This document shows positions 36,310 through 44,562 of a DNA stretch of 64,000 nt, one piece after another. How positions within the stretch are numbered: the stretch's first letter is position 1; the number at the start of each line of letters is the position of its first letter. This DNA is from Mycolicibacterium anyangense. GTDB lineage: Bacteria; Actinomycetota; Actinomycetes; Mycobacteriales; Mycobacteriaceae. The notes under the pieces are model-generated. The model searched no databases, was not told the DNA's origin, and saw nothing but the letters and a program-made list of their open reading frames with translations. The stretch lies in NCBI RefSeq assembly GCF_010731855.1, contig NZ_AP022620.1, positions 1,302,001 to 1,366,000 of the forward strand. The letters are read 5' to 3'. The translations under genes were made by a program, and so were the position numbers.

Positions 36310-37583
36310 CCCGCCATGACTCGGCGCGCCGGCTGGCCGTGATCGCGACCTGTGTCGCGATCAGCACCAGTGGCTGCGCCTTCGGGGGCCTGAACTCGCT
36401 GCCCCTTCCGGGCACCGTGGGGCACGGTGAAGGATCCAAGACCTACCATGTGGAGCTCGCCAATGTCGGCCAGCTCGAATCGAATTCGCCGGTCCTGGTC
36501 GGGGATGTCGTGGTCGGCAGCGTCGGCAAGATGACGGTCAGTGATTGGCACGCCGATGTGGAGATCTCGGTGAAGCCAGGGATCGTCATCCCGGCCAACG
36601 CGGTGGCGACGGTCGGTCAGACGAGTCTGCTCGGATCAATGCATCTGGGCTTGAACCCGCCGCTCGGCGAGGCGCCCAGCGGCGTGCTGCAGCCCGGTGC
36701 CACCCTGGGGCTGAACCGGTCCTCGACCTACCCGTCGACCGAGCAGACGCTCTCGGCGTTGTCTGTCGTGGTCAACGGCGGCGGCCTGGGCCAGATCGGC
36801 GACATCGTCCGGGAATTCAGCGGGGCGTTGAACGGCCGTGAGGACAAGATCCGCGATCTACTGACCCAGCTCAACGACTTCGTCGGACTGCTCGCCGAAC
36901 AGCGCGACAACATCAACGCGGCGGTCACCTCGCTGAACAATCTGGCCGGCACGTTTGCCGGCCAGCGGGAGGTCCTGACCAACGCGCTCAACCGGATCCC
37001 GCCCGCACTCGACATCCTGGTCAACGAGCGGCCGCGCATCACCACTGCGCTGGAAAAGTTCCGTGATTTCTCCAACCTGGCCACCGGCCTGGTCAACGAC
37101 TCAGGGGCCGACCTGGTGCGGAACCTGCAGAATCTGGAGCCCACGTTGAAGGCGCTCGCCGATGTCGGGCCGAAGCTCGATACCGCCCTGGCGTACTTCC
37201 CGACGTTCCCGTACACGCAGAGCGTCGTCGACCGTGCCATCCGCGGCGACTACATGAACCAGTTCATCACCTTCGACTTCACCGTGCCGCGGCTCAAGCG
37301 AGCCCTCTTCCTGGGCACCAGATGGGGCGATCCGAACGCGAAACTTGTTCCCGCGCCGGGTGATCCGTTCTACGCGACGTACACTTACGATCCGCTGCAG
37401 GCACCACTGACGCCGACGCCCGCTCAGCTTGCCGACCTCCCACCGCTGGTCGACCCGCCGGCCTCGGCGCGGAGTTCGCAGTCGGCATTGAACGCCGACA
37501 CCTCGGCGGCTCACGGCACGGGCACCGGTCCGCTACCCGGACCGGCGCCCGATGCGGCGCCGCAGGACGGAGGTGGCAACTAG
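36306..37583 (+). CDS. mceE: Mce protein E, lipoprotein
   Basis: A 425-residue Mce-family lipoprotein. The signal peptide ends in the lipobox STSGC (acylated Cys about residue 24), as is typical for MceE/LprK proteins. The MCE domain follows (YHVELANVGQLESNSPVLVG), then a helical section and a Pro/Ala-rich tail. ATG 36306 overlaps the MceD stop as ATGA. It is likely anchored on the periplasmic side of the membrane and steadies the Mce shaft. Confidence 0.92.
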   Translation: MTRHDSARRLAVIATCVAISTSGCAFGGLNSLPLPGTVGHGEGSKTYHVELANVGQLESNSPVLVGDVVVGSVGKMTVSDWHADVEISVKPGIVIPANAVATVGQTSLLGSMHLGLNPPLGEAPSGVLQPGATLGLNRSSTYPSTEQTLSALSVVVNGGGLGQIGDIVREFSGALNGREDKIRDLLTQLNDFVGLLAEQRDNINAAVTSLNNLAGTFAGQREVLTNALNRIPPALDILVNERPRITTALEKFRDFSNLATGLVNDSGADLVRNLQNLEPTLKALADVGPKLDTALAYFPTFPYTQSVVDRAIRGDYMNQFITFDFTVPRLKRALFLGTRWGDPNAKLVPAPGDPFYATYTYDPLQAPLTPTPAQLADLPPLVDPPASARSSQSALNADTSAAHGTGTGPLPGPAPDAAPQDGGGN

Positions 37584-37585
37584 CG

Positions 37586-39178
37586 ATGTTGACCCGTTTC
37601 GTTCGTAACCAGCTGATCATCTTCACGATCGCCTCGATCATCGGGATCGGTGTGATGGTGGTGGCCTACCTGCAAGCTCCAACGCTGCTCGGGATCGGCC
37701 GCATGACCGTGAAGCTCGAGCTGCCCAGGACCGGTGGCCTCTACCAGTTCTCGAATGTGACCTATCGCGGCGTGCAGCTGGGACGGGTCACCGAGGTCCG
37801 CCCGACCACAACCGGGGCAGAGGCCACCCTGTCGCTGGCCACCTCGCCGAAGGTGCCCGCCGATCTGCAGGCCCGGGTGCTGAGCGTGTCGGCGGTCGGC
37901 GAGCAGTACGTGGACCTGGTGCCACGCACCGACGCCGGACCGTACCTGGAGAACGGCTCGGTGATCCCGGTGAAGAACACCACCGTCCCGCAGGCGGTGG
38001 GACCGATGCTCGATCAGGTCAGTGCGCTGCTCAAGAGCATCCCGAAGGAGCGGATTCCCGATCTGCTCCAAGAGACGTTCACGGCGCTCAACGGAACCGC
38101 CGACAACCTGAGTGTGCTGGCCGATTCGGCGTCGCGGCTGGCCGCCGACTTCAACAGCTCTGGGGATCAGGCCCGTACGCTGATCGAGGACAGCCGTCCG
38201 CTGCTCGACGGCCAGCTGGCCTCGACCGATTCCATCCGGACGTGGGCGCGCAGCCTGGCTGGTGTCAGTGGCCAGCTGGTGACCGATGACCCGCAGTGGC
38301 GCGCGATCCTGCAGAACGGGCCGGGCGCAGCCGACGAGGCGTCCGCCCTGCTGAACCAGGTGAAGCCGACTCTGCCGGTACTGCTGGCCAACCTGACCAC
38401 CGTCGGCCAGGTGGGCGTGACGTACCACGCGTCGCTCGAGCAGCTGCTGGTGTTGCTGCCGCCTTACATCGCGTCCATCCAGTCGATCGGCCCGATGAAC
38501 AATCCGGTCGGGATGGCCAAGGGCGACTTCACCGTCGGCATCAGCGATCCGCCGGCGTGCACGGTGGGCTTCCTGCCGCCGTCGTCCTGGCGATCGCCTG
38601 CCGACCTCTCCGATGTCGACACACCGGACGGGCTGTACTGCAAACTGCCACAGGACTCTCCCATCGCGGTCCGCGGCGCCCGCAACTACCCGTGCCAGGG
38701 GCAGCCGGGCAAACGCGCCCCCACGGCCGAGATGTGCGAGAGCGACAAACCGTTCGAACCGCTTGCCATGCGCCAGCATGCGACGGGACCGTCGCCCATC
38801 GATCCGAACCTCATCTCGCAGGGGATTCCGCCCGATGACCGGGTGACCCTCAACGACAACATCTACGGGCCGCTCCAGGGCACACCCCGGCCACCCGGGC
38901 CCGCGCCCGCTGCGGCTCCGGTGGCGCCGGCCGCAGGACAGGTGCCTGCACCGGTACAGCCCACGGCCCCGGTGCCGAACCTCGCCCCGATGGACTCCGG
39001 TGGCGCAGTGGCGCCGAGTGCATTCACCGGCGGACCCACGGGCCCCTCGGTGGCTATCGCGACGTACGACCCGACGACCGGTCAGTACGCCACCCCCGAC
39101 GGCAGCGTGTTCCGGCAGTCGGATCTGGTGAAGCCGGGTGCCGAGCGGTCGTGGAAAGACCTGTTGCCCACGACATGA
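37586..39178 (+). CDS. mceF: Mce protein F
   Basis: A 530-residue Mce-family protein, last of the six. The N-terminal helix (about 9-29) precedes the MCE domain (LPRTGGLYQFSNVTYRGVQL). The helical region has several Cys residues in the second half (CTVGF, YCKLP, YPCQG, MCES), and a long Pro/Ala tail follows. It starts 2 bp after MceE. The next gene follows without a terminator. Confidence 0.92.
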   Translation: MLTRFVRNQLIIFTIASIIGIGVMVVAYLQAPTLLGIGRMTVKLELPRTGGLYQFSNVTYRGVQLGRVTEVRPTTTGAEATLSLATSPKVPADLQARVLSVSAVGEQYVDLVPRTDAGPYLENGSVIPVKNTTVPQAVGPMLDQVSALLKSIPKERIPDLLQETFTALNGTADNLSVLADSASRLAADFNSSGDQARTLIEDSRPLLDGQLASTDSIRTWARSLAGVSGQLVTDDPQWRAILQNGPGAADEASALLNQVKPTLPVLLANLTTVGQVGVTYHASLEQLLVLLPPYIASIQSIGPMNNPVGMAKGDFTVGISDPPACTVGFLPPSSWRSPADLSDVDTPDGLYCKLPQDSPIAVRGARNYPCQGQPGKRAPTAEMCESDKPFEPLAMRQHATGPSPIDPNLISQGIPPDDRVTLNDNIYGPLQGTPRPPGPAPAAAPVAPAAGQVPAPVQPTAPVPNLAPMDSGGAVAPSAFTGGPTGPSVAIATYDPTTGQYATPDGSVFRQSDLVKPGAERSWKDLLPTT

Positions 39179-39192
39179 CAGGAGGTGGCTGG

Positions 39193-39708
39193 ATGCGTAT
39201 GACACCAACGCTGGTGGCCGCGACGGCGCTGGCCGCTACCGTCGTCGGCGCCAACCTGAACCCGGCAACGGCGCAGGCCTCGGACCAATGGGCGCTCAAC
39301 GGGACGTTCATCGCGACGTCCAACGGCGAGTGGGCCACCAATAACGACGTGTTCCACGACGAGAAGAGCATCCGCAGCATCTGGACCATCTCCTCGCAGT
39401 GCAGCTATCCCACCGAGTGCACCGGCACCGTGTCCAGCGACTGGGGCTGGACGGCACCGATCTACCAGACCGGGGGAGAGTGGTACGTCAAGCGGGTGAT
39501 CCCGGATTGGATGCCCTGCTATGACGGGTCTTCGGCACCTGGAAAGCAGGTGTACCGGTTCCACGGCGTCACCCCGGATGGTTCGGCGTCCGATCCGACG
39601 TCGAACATGTTGGTGGGGGAGGACGGCACCACCGGGGCCCCCGGTGGATGCGGGCGGAGCGCGCCGCTCTACATCAGCATGCCGTTCAAGCTGGTCAAGC
39701 AGACCTGA
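39193..39708 (+). CDS. Secreted Mce-associated protein
   Basis: A 171-residue protein with a cleavable signal peptide (hydrophobic stretch about 6-20, probable cleavage after TAQA). The mature part contains six cysteines in patterns such as QCSYPTEC, PCYDG and GGCGRSAP, suggesting disulfide-bonded secretion. I chose the ATG at 39193 because AGGAGGT (39180-39186) lies 6 nt upstream; an earlier ATG at 39175 overlaps the MceF stop. Co-transcription with the Mce genes suggests a role at the cell surface in the same transport process. No known domain is recognised. Confidence 0.78.
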   Translation: MRMTPTLVAATALAATVVGANLNPATAQASDQWALNGTFIATSNGEWATNNDVFHDEKSIRSIWTISSQCSYPTECTGTVSSDWGWTAPIYQTGGEWYVKRVIPDWMPCYDGSSAPGKQVYRFHGVTPDGSASDPTSNMLVGEDGTTGAPGGCGRSAPLYISMPFKLVKQT

Positions 39709-41245
39709 CCGGCCTGCCGGCCATGTCGAGAGCGGCCAGATGGCTGAACAACATCGACGCGCCGATCGGATTCCCCCCACCGGGATAGGTGGTGCCGCTG
39801 ACCGCCGCCATGGTGTTGCCCGCGGCGTACAATCCCGGGATCGGCACACCGTCGCCGTCGAGGACCCTGGCCTGTGCGTCGGTGCGCAGACCGCCCTTGG
39901 TGCCCAGGTCGGACAGGCCGAACGCGGCTGCGTGAAATGGTGGTTGGTCGACGGGAACCAGCGGTGAGCGTCCCTGCGAGAACGCCCGGTCGTAGGCTTC
40001 GTCACCCCGGCCGAAGTCGGTGTCGGCACCGTCGGCGACCATCTGGTTGAACCGCGCCACCGTCCGTTCCAGAGCGTCGGCCGCCACACCGATCGACTCG
40101 GCTAGCTCCGCGAGAGTGGTTGCGGTAAGCCATAACCCGGCGTCCCGATAGCGCTCGGTTTCCACCATCGACACGTTGGTCGCCTTGACCGGTGGCACCT
40201 CACCCTCCCGATCGTCGTAGATCATCCACAGCGGTGTGTGCAGCTGGCCGGCCTGCATCTCGTCGATGATGGCCCGGCCGATGCGGTCATAGGCGGCCGA
40301 TTCGTTGACGAAGCGCTGGCCGGCGTCGTTGACGAAAATGCCGCCGGTGAACCACAGCGCGAACGCCGAGCGGCCGTCGGGATGGGTCAGCCCGGGGGAC
40401 CACCACGCCTGGTCCATCAGGTCCAGGCTGGCACCCGCTCGAATCGCGGCCTGCAGCGCAGCGCCGGTATTACCGGGGCAGCCCATCGAGTCGGTGGGAT
40501 CACCCGGTACGCCGTAGCGCTGTCGCAGTTCCGGGTTGTGCTCGAATCCACCGGCGGCCAACAGCACCCCGCGCCGTGCTCCGATCCGCACCTGTTCGCC
40601 GTCGCGGCGCACCACGGCACCGACCACGCGGCCGCCATCGATGATCAGGTCGACCAGTTCGGCATTGCGGTACAAGGTGGCATCGGGAAAACCGCTCAGC
40701 GCGGCCAGGAACCGGCCGATCAGCGCGCGGCCACCGAACAGCTTGCCCGGAGCCGGCGCGCCCAGCCGCTCGGTGTCCAGTGGGCCCCCGACGGTACCCG
40801 CGTAGGGTCCCAGTTTCTCGTCGCGGATCGGCACGGCGACGATGTGGCGCAGCCCGTCGGTGCGGGCGTCAGGCGCCTTGCCGAAGTAGTCCGGCCATGG
40901 CAGTACCGTGAACGCGAAATTCTCGTCGGCTTCCAGGTATTCGATGAGGGCGGCGCCACCGCGTACGTAGGCGTCCTGCAGGTCGCGCGGAGTTCGATCG
41001 CCCACCACGGAATGGAAATAGTTCAGCGCGCGCTCGACGGTGTCGTCACTGCCTGCGCGTTGCAGAACGGGGTTGCAGGGAAACCACATACCGCCACCAC
41101 CGGAATAGGCTGTGGTGCCGCCGAATTTCCCGGTGGCCTCGGCCAGGACCACCGAAAGCCCCTCACGCGCCGCGGTATACGCGCCGGTGATGCCGCCACC
41201 GGAGCCGGCGACGACGACGTCGACAGTCTGATCGAACGGCGGCAT
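39695..41245 (-). CDS. 3-ketosteroid delta-1-dehydrogenase-like FAD protein
   Basis: A 516-residue FAD-dependent oxidoreductase of the KstD/fumarate-reductase flavoprotein family. The dinucleotide fold GSGGGITGA (about residues 14-22) is followed by FGGTTAYSGGGGMWFP, a segment close to KstD enzymes. The C-terminal GTTYPGGGNPIG contains the conserved Tyr and Gly of KstD active sites. KstD introduces a C1-C2 double bond into 3-ketosteroids before ring opening. Exact substrate is uncertain, since related enzymes accept 3-ketosteroid derivatives of different side chains. It is last in an operon with HsaC- and HsaA-like genes and ends in a 14-bp convergent overlap with the secreted-protein gene. 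Confidence 0.8.
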   Translation of the reverse strand: MPPFDQTVDVVVAGSGGGITGAYTAAREGLSVVLAEATGKFGGTTAYSGGGGMWFPCNPVLQRAGSDDTVERALNYFHSVVGDRTPRDLQDAYVRGGAALIEYLEADENFAFTVLPWPDYFGKAPDARTDGLRHIVAVPIRDEKLGPYAGTVGGPLDTERLGAPAPGKLFGGRALIGRFLAALSGFPDATLYRNAELVDLIIDGGRVVGAVVRRDGEQVRIGARRGVLLAAGGFEHNPELRQRYGVPGDPTDSMGCPGNTGAALQAAIRAGASLDLMDQAWWSPGLTHPDGRSAFALWFTGGIFVNDAGQRFVNESAAYDRIGRAIIDEMQAGQLHTPLWMIYDDREGEVPPVKATNVSMVETERYRDAGLWLTATTLAELAESIGVAADALERTVARFNQMVADGADTDFGRGDEAYDRAFSQGRSPLVPVDQPPFHAAAFGLSDLGTKGGLRTDAQARVLDGDGVPIPGLYAAGNTMAAVSGTTYPGGGNPIGASMLFSHLAALDMAGRPVRSA

Positions 41246-41246
41246 G

Positions 41247-42155
41247 TCAGGGCCGCATGGCAGCCGGAAGGTCGCTGACCCACTGGTGACCCCAGTAGCT
41301 GTCGGCGGTGATTTCCTCAGCCGTGTAGTGGGTTTCGTCGATCCGCAGGCCGCCGGTGCCGAACTCCATGTCCCAATCCCCGGGCGCGCGGACGTAGAAC
41401 GACACCATCTTGTCGTTGGTGTGCCTGCCCAGAGTGGAGGACAGCTGGAAGCCTTCCCTGGTCACCCGGTCAAGTGCCGCCCCGACGGCGTCGAGGCTGT
41501 CGACCTCGACCATCATGTGGATCAGGCCCGGATCGCGCAGGGTGGTCGCCGGGGCGATCGCCAGGCTGTGATGCCGCTCGTTGACCCCGAGGAACCTGAT
41601 CCGGATCGGACCGAACTCTTTGGGTAGCGGCACCCGGAAGGCGCCGCGGGACAGGAAACCCAATGTCTCGGTGTAGAACTCGAACAGCGCGTTGGCATCG
41701 AGCGCCGGCAGCACAACATGTCCTAGGCCCTGGTCGCCGGTGACGAAACGCGCACCGTACGGTGTCACCACCGGGCTGTGGTCGAGCACCGCGCCGTGGA
41801 ACACCTCGACGGTGTTGCCCGCCGGATCGTCGAAGGTGATGACCTCCTCGACTCGGCGGTCGTCGGCCTCACCCTGCGAGAGTTGCTTGTGCGCAACGCC
41901 TGCGGCATCCAGGGTCCGGCGCACCCGCTCGAGTGCGATGCGGTCACGAACCTCCCACCCGGAGGCGACGATCCGGTCCCCGTCTCCGGGCGTGACGATG
42001 ATGCGGGCAGCCCGCTCGTCCATCCGCAGATACAGCGAGTCCGGATCGGGTCCCTTGCCTTCGGCGAAACCCAGCAGAGTGAAGGCGAACTGGCGCCAGC
42101 GCTCGATGTCGGCGGTATGGATCGTGACGTAGCCAAGACTGGAAAACAGGCTCAT
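41247..42155 (-). CDS. Extradiol dioxygenase, HsaC-like
   Basis: A 302-residue type-I extradiol ring-cleavage dioxygenase with two vicinal-oxygen-chelate modules. The Fe(II) ligands are His146 (GLGHVVLP), His213 (LIHMMVEV) and Glu264 (DMEFG), in the same positions as in M. tuberculosis HsaC, and length also matches. HsaC cleaves the catecholic ring (3,4-DHSA) made during cholesterol degradation. This is likely a paralogue for a similar catechol. The gene is 13 bp downstream of the HsaA-like gene and 1 bp from the KstD-like gene. Confidence 0.87.
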   Translation of the reverse strand: MSLFSSLGYVTIHTADIERWRQFAFTLLGFAEGKGPDPDSLYLRMDERAARIIVTPGDGDRIVASGWEVRDRIALERVRRTLDAAGVAHKQLSQGEADDRRVEEVITFDDPAGNTVEVFHGAVLDHSPVVTPYGARFVTGDQGLGHVVLPALDANALFEFYTETLGFLSRGAFRVPLPKEFGPIRIRFLGVNERHHSLAIAPATTLRDPGLIHMMVEVDSLDAVGAALDRVTREGFQLSSTLGRHTNDKMVSFYVRAPGDWDMEFGTGGLRIDETHYTAEEITADSYWGHQWVSDLPAAMRP

Positions 42156-42168
42156 CGAGTCTGCCGCC

Positions 42169-43350
42169 TCAGATCATGGCCCGCAGCGGACCCTGGGGTT
42201 CGACGCCGAAGGAGCTGAGCGCGGAGGCGTGGAAGACGGTGCCCGGCACGTGGATCGCGTGCGCCATGCCGGTGTGGGCGTCGCGCCAGTAGCGCTGCAA
42301 CGGCTTGTCCATCCGCATCCCGTTGCCGCCGGAGCGGGAGAAGATCTGGTCGACGGCCATCACCGCACGCCAGACCGCACGGACCTGGGTGCGCCGGCCC
42401 GCAGCGCGGTCGGCGAAGGTCACCTCCTTGCCGGAGTCGACCATGTCGTAAATGCGGTCGATGTTGGCCAGGATCTCCTGGCGGGCGGCATTGATGTCAG
42501 CCGCAGCCTCGCCGATCGCGTACATCACGTACGGGTCGTCCTTGACGGCGGTGCCGGCGGCGTTGACCCGCTCACGTTGATAGTCCAGATGGGCGGCCAG
42601 CGCGCCTTCGCAGATGCCGATGGTGGCCGCCGAGATGCCCAGCGGGAACATCGACGACCACGGCATCAGATAGAGCGTGTCGGTCATCCCGGCCTCCCGC
42701 TGGGCGGTGCCGTCCATCACCTTGAACGCGTCCATGGTGCGGTAGTCGGGGACGAACGCGTTGCGCACGATCACGTCCTTGGACCCGGTGCCGCGCAGAC
42801 CCACCACGTCCCAGGAATCCTCGACGATCTCGTAGTCCTTGCGGGGCAGAATCATGTGCAGCATTTGCGGCGGCATGACCGGCTTGCCTTCGGCATCCCC
42901 GAGCAGCGCGCCCAGGAAGATCCAGTCGCAATGATCAGTGCCGGAGCTGAACTGCCAGCGGCCGTTGAAGATGTAGCCACCGTCGACGGGTACCGCGACG
43001 CCCTGGGGCGCGTACGGGGAGGCGACCCAGGTGTCGACGTCGTCGGCCCAGATCTCGGCGGCCACCCGCGGATCGGCGTAGGCCAGCTGGTAGGGGTGCA
43101 CACCGACAACCCCGTTGATCCAGCCCGCCGCCGGGTCGAGCGCGGCCGTCGCCATGACGGTCTCGGCGAACTCCCGCGGATGCACCTCGAGGCCGCCGTG
43201 CTCCTTGGGTTGCAGTAGGCGGATGTTGCCCGCCGACTTCATGATCTTGACGGTCTGCTCGGTGAGTTTGCCGATCTTCTCGGCTTCGACGGCGTGCTCG
43301 CGCAATTGGTCGGCAGCGTCCATGACTTTGTCGATAACCCGGGTGGTCAT
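42169..43350 (-). CDS. Flavin-dependent monooxygenase, HsaA-like
   Basis: A 393-residue protein with the acyl-CoA-dehydrogenase fold used by group D flavin monooxygenases such as HsaA, of nearly identical length. Recognisable segments are LLQPKEHGGLEVHPREFAE, WQFSSGTDHCDWIFLGAL and GLRGTGSKDVIVRNAFVP. HsaA hydroxylates the phenolic A ring (3-HSA to 3,4-DHSA) with FMNH2 supplied by the reductase HsaB. No reductase gene lies in this window, so it must borrow one. It starts at ATG 43350 after TGAGGT and is first in a three-gene operon. Confidence 0.85.
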   Translation of the reverse strand: MTTRVIDKVMDAADQLREHAVEAEKIGKLTEQTVKIMKSAGNIRLLQPKEHGGLEVHPREFAETVMATAALDPAAGWINGVVGVHPYQLAYADPRVAAEIWADDVDTWVASPYAPQGVAVPVDGGYIFNGRWQFSSGTDHCDWIFLGALLGDAEGKPVMPPQMLHMILPRKDYEIVEDSWDVVGLRGTGSKDVIVRNAFVPDYRTMDAFKVMDGTAQREAGMTDTLYLMPWSSMFPLGISAATIGICEGALAAHLDYQRERVNAAGTAVKDDPYVMYAIGEAAADINAARQEILANIDRIYDMVDSGKEVTFADRAAGRRTQVRAVWRAVMAVDQIFSRSGGNGMRMDKPLQRYWRDAHTGMAHAIHVPGTVFHASALSSFGVEPQGPLRAMI

Positions 43351-43537
43351 GCGTTTTACCTCATCTGTCGGGCGTGATCACTCCATAGTGCGGCAGCGCC
43401 ACAACCTGCGCGACGACTTGTCTCGATCAGCGGATCCGCGCTCGCTGAGTTCACACATGGGTCATTTTCGTACGGTCACCAACATTGGGCTAATGTCGAC
43501 GAAAACGCTTACGCTGCAATCGAAGTCACGCCGCGCG

Positions 43538-44392
43538 TCAGGCGCGCCGCAGGAAGCCCAGCGCGGTGGACTCGAAGGCCGCCTTCTGTTCGATCATCAC
43601 CCAGTGCCCGCAGTTCGGGAACACGTGCAACTCGGCGTTGGGAATCGTGCGCATCGGAATCAGCGACATGTCCAGCGGGCTCACCCGGTCGTCGCGCCCC
43701 CAGGTCAGCAGCGTCGGCGCCTTGACCTTGTGCATGATCGCCCACGGCAGCGGGAAGTCGGCATTGCGCATCATCTTCGTCATCGCTGCGAAGGCGGCCT
43801 TGCCGTACATCCGCCGCGCACTGGCCAGTGTCTCGGGGTCGGTGGCCAGCTCCCAGCGCTCCTCGATCAGCCTCTCGGTGACCAGCTCGGGGTCGTAGAC
43901 CATCGAGTTGAGCCAGTCCACCAGGCGCTGCCGGGTCGGGTCCTCGGTGAACTCCTGCAGCAGGCGGATGCCCTCGCTGGGGCCGGGGCTGTAGATGTTG
44001 GTGCCGATCCCGCCGATGGTGATCAGCTTGCCGATCCGGTCGGGCTGGGAGATCGCGAAGTTGATCCCGACGCCGCCGCCCATCGAGTTGCCGATCACGT
44101 CGACCTTGTCGACACCGAGGGCGTCGAGGAACACCGGCACTGAGCCCTGTGCGTCCAGCATGGGGTGACCGCCGAAGTCGTCACTGACGCCGAACCCGGG
44201 GAACTCCAGGACGATGCAGCGGAAGTGCTCGGCGAAGAACCCGAGGTTGCCGCGGAAGTTGCGCCAGCCGGTCACCCCGGGACCGGAACCGTGCAGCAGC
44301 AACAGCGGCGGCCCGTCGCCGGCCTCGTGGTAGCGCAGGACGCCCTTGCTGGTGCCGACTTCGCGCAGTGTCTCCGCGTAGGTGATCTCCAC
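43538..44392 (-). CDS. Meta-cleavage product hydrolase, HsaD-like
   Basis: A 284-residue alpha/beta-hydrolase. The oxyanion region LLHGSGPG, the nucleophile elbow GNSMGGG with Ser103, Asp235 in WGRDDRV and His263 in NCGHWV complete the triad. Overall pattern and length resemble HsaD/BphD-type C-C hydrolases, which split the product of extradiol cleavage. The natural start is GTG at 44392, not the longer frame to 44662, which overlaps the divergent gene. It lies 187 bp upstream of the HsaA-like gene and may have its own or a shared promoter. Confidence 0.83.
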   Translation of the reverse strand: MEITYAETLREVGTSKGVLRYHEAGDGPPLLLLHGSGPGVTGWRNFRGNLGFFAEHFRCIVLEFPGFGVSDDFGGHPMLDAQGSVPVFLDALGVDKVDVIGNSMGGGVGINFAISQPDRIGKLITIGGIGTNIYSPGPSEGIRLLQEFTEDPTRQRLVDWLNSMVYDPELVTERLIEERWELATDPETLASARRMYGKAAFAAMTKMMRNADFPLPWAIMHKVKAPTLLTWGRDDRVSPLDMSLIPMRTIPNAELHVFPNCGHWVMIEQKAAFESTALGFLRRA

Positions 44393-44562
44393 GCCTGGTA
44401 TCCGATCATCTGGGCGGCGGTATCTCAACGGCTCGTTCCGGTCAGTGAACGGGCAACATGTGATGCTCGAAGTCGTCACATCAGCCCCAATGGTCACATT
44501 TGTGCTGGTACCCTGCTCTGTGATCCGTGCCAGATCGGGTCCTGCCGGGCGAAGGGGTGGCG

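Noticed and set aside
29849..39178. Considered naming the operon mce4 because of the KstR-type site
   Set aside because: Upstream and downstream genes differ from the mce4 locus, and MceA resembles other groups at least as well, so the paralogue number is left open.
44459..44480. TGTGA...TCACA near the cyclase-like gene, resembling a CRP site
   Set aside because: The half-sites are 12 nt apart. Mycobacterial and enteric CRP sites have a 6-nt spacer, so it does not fit.
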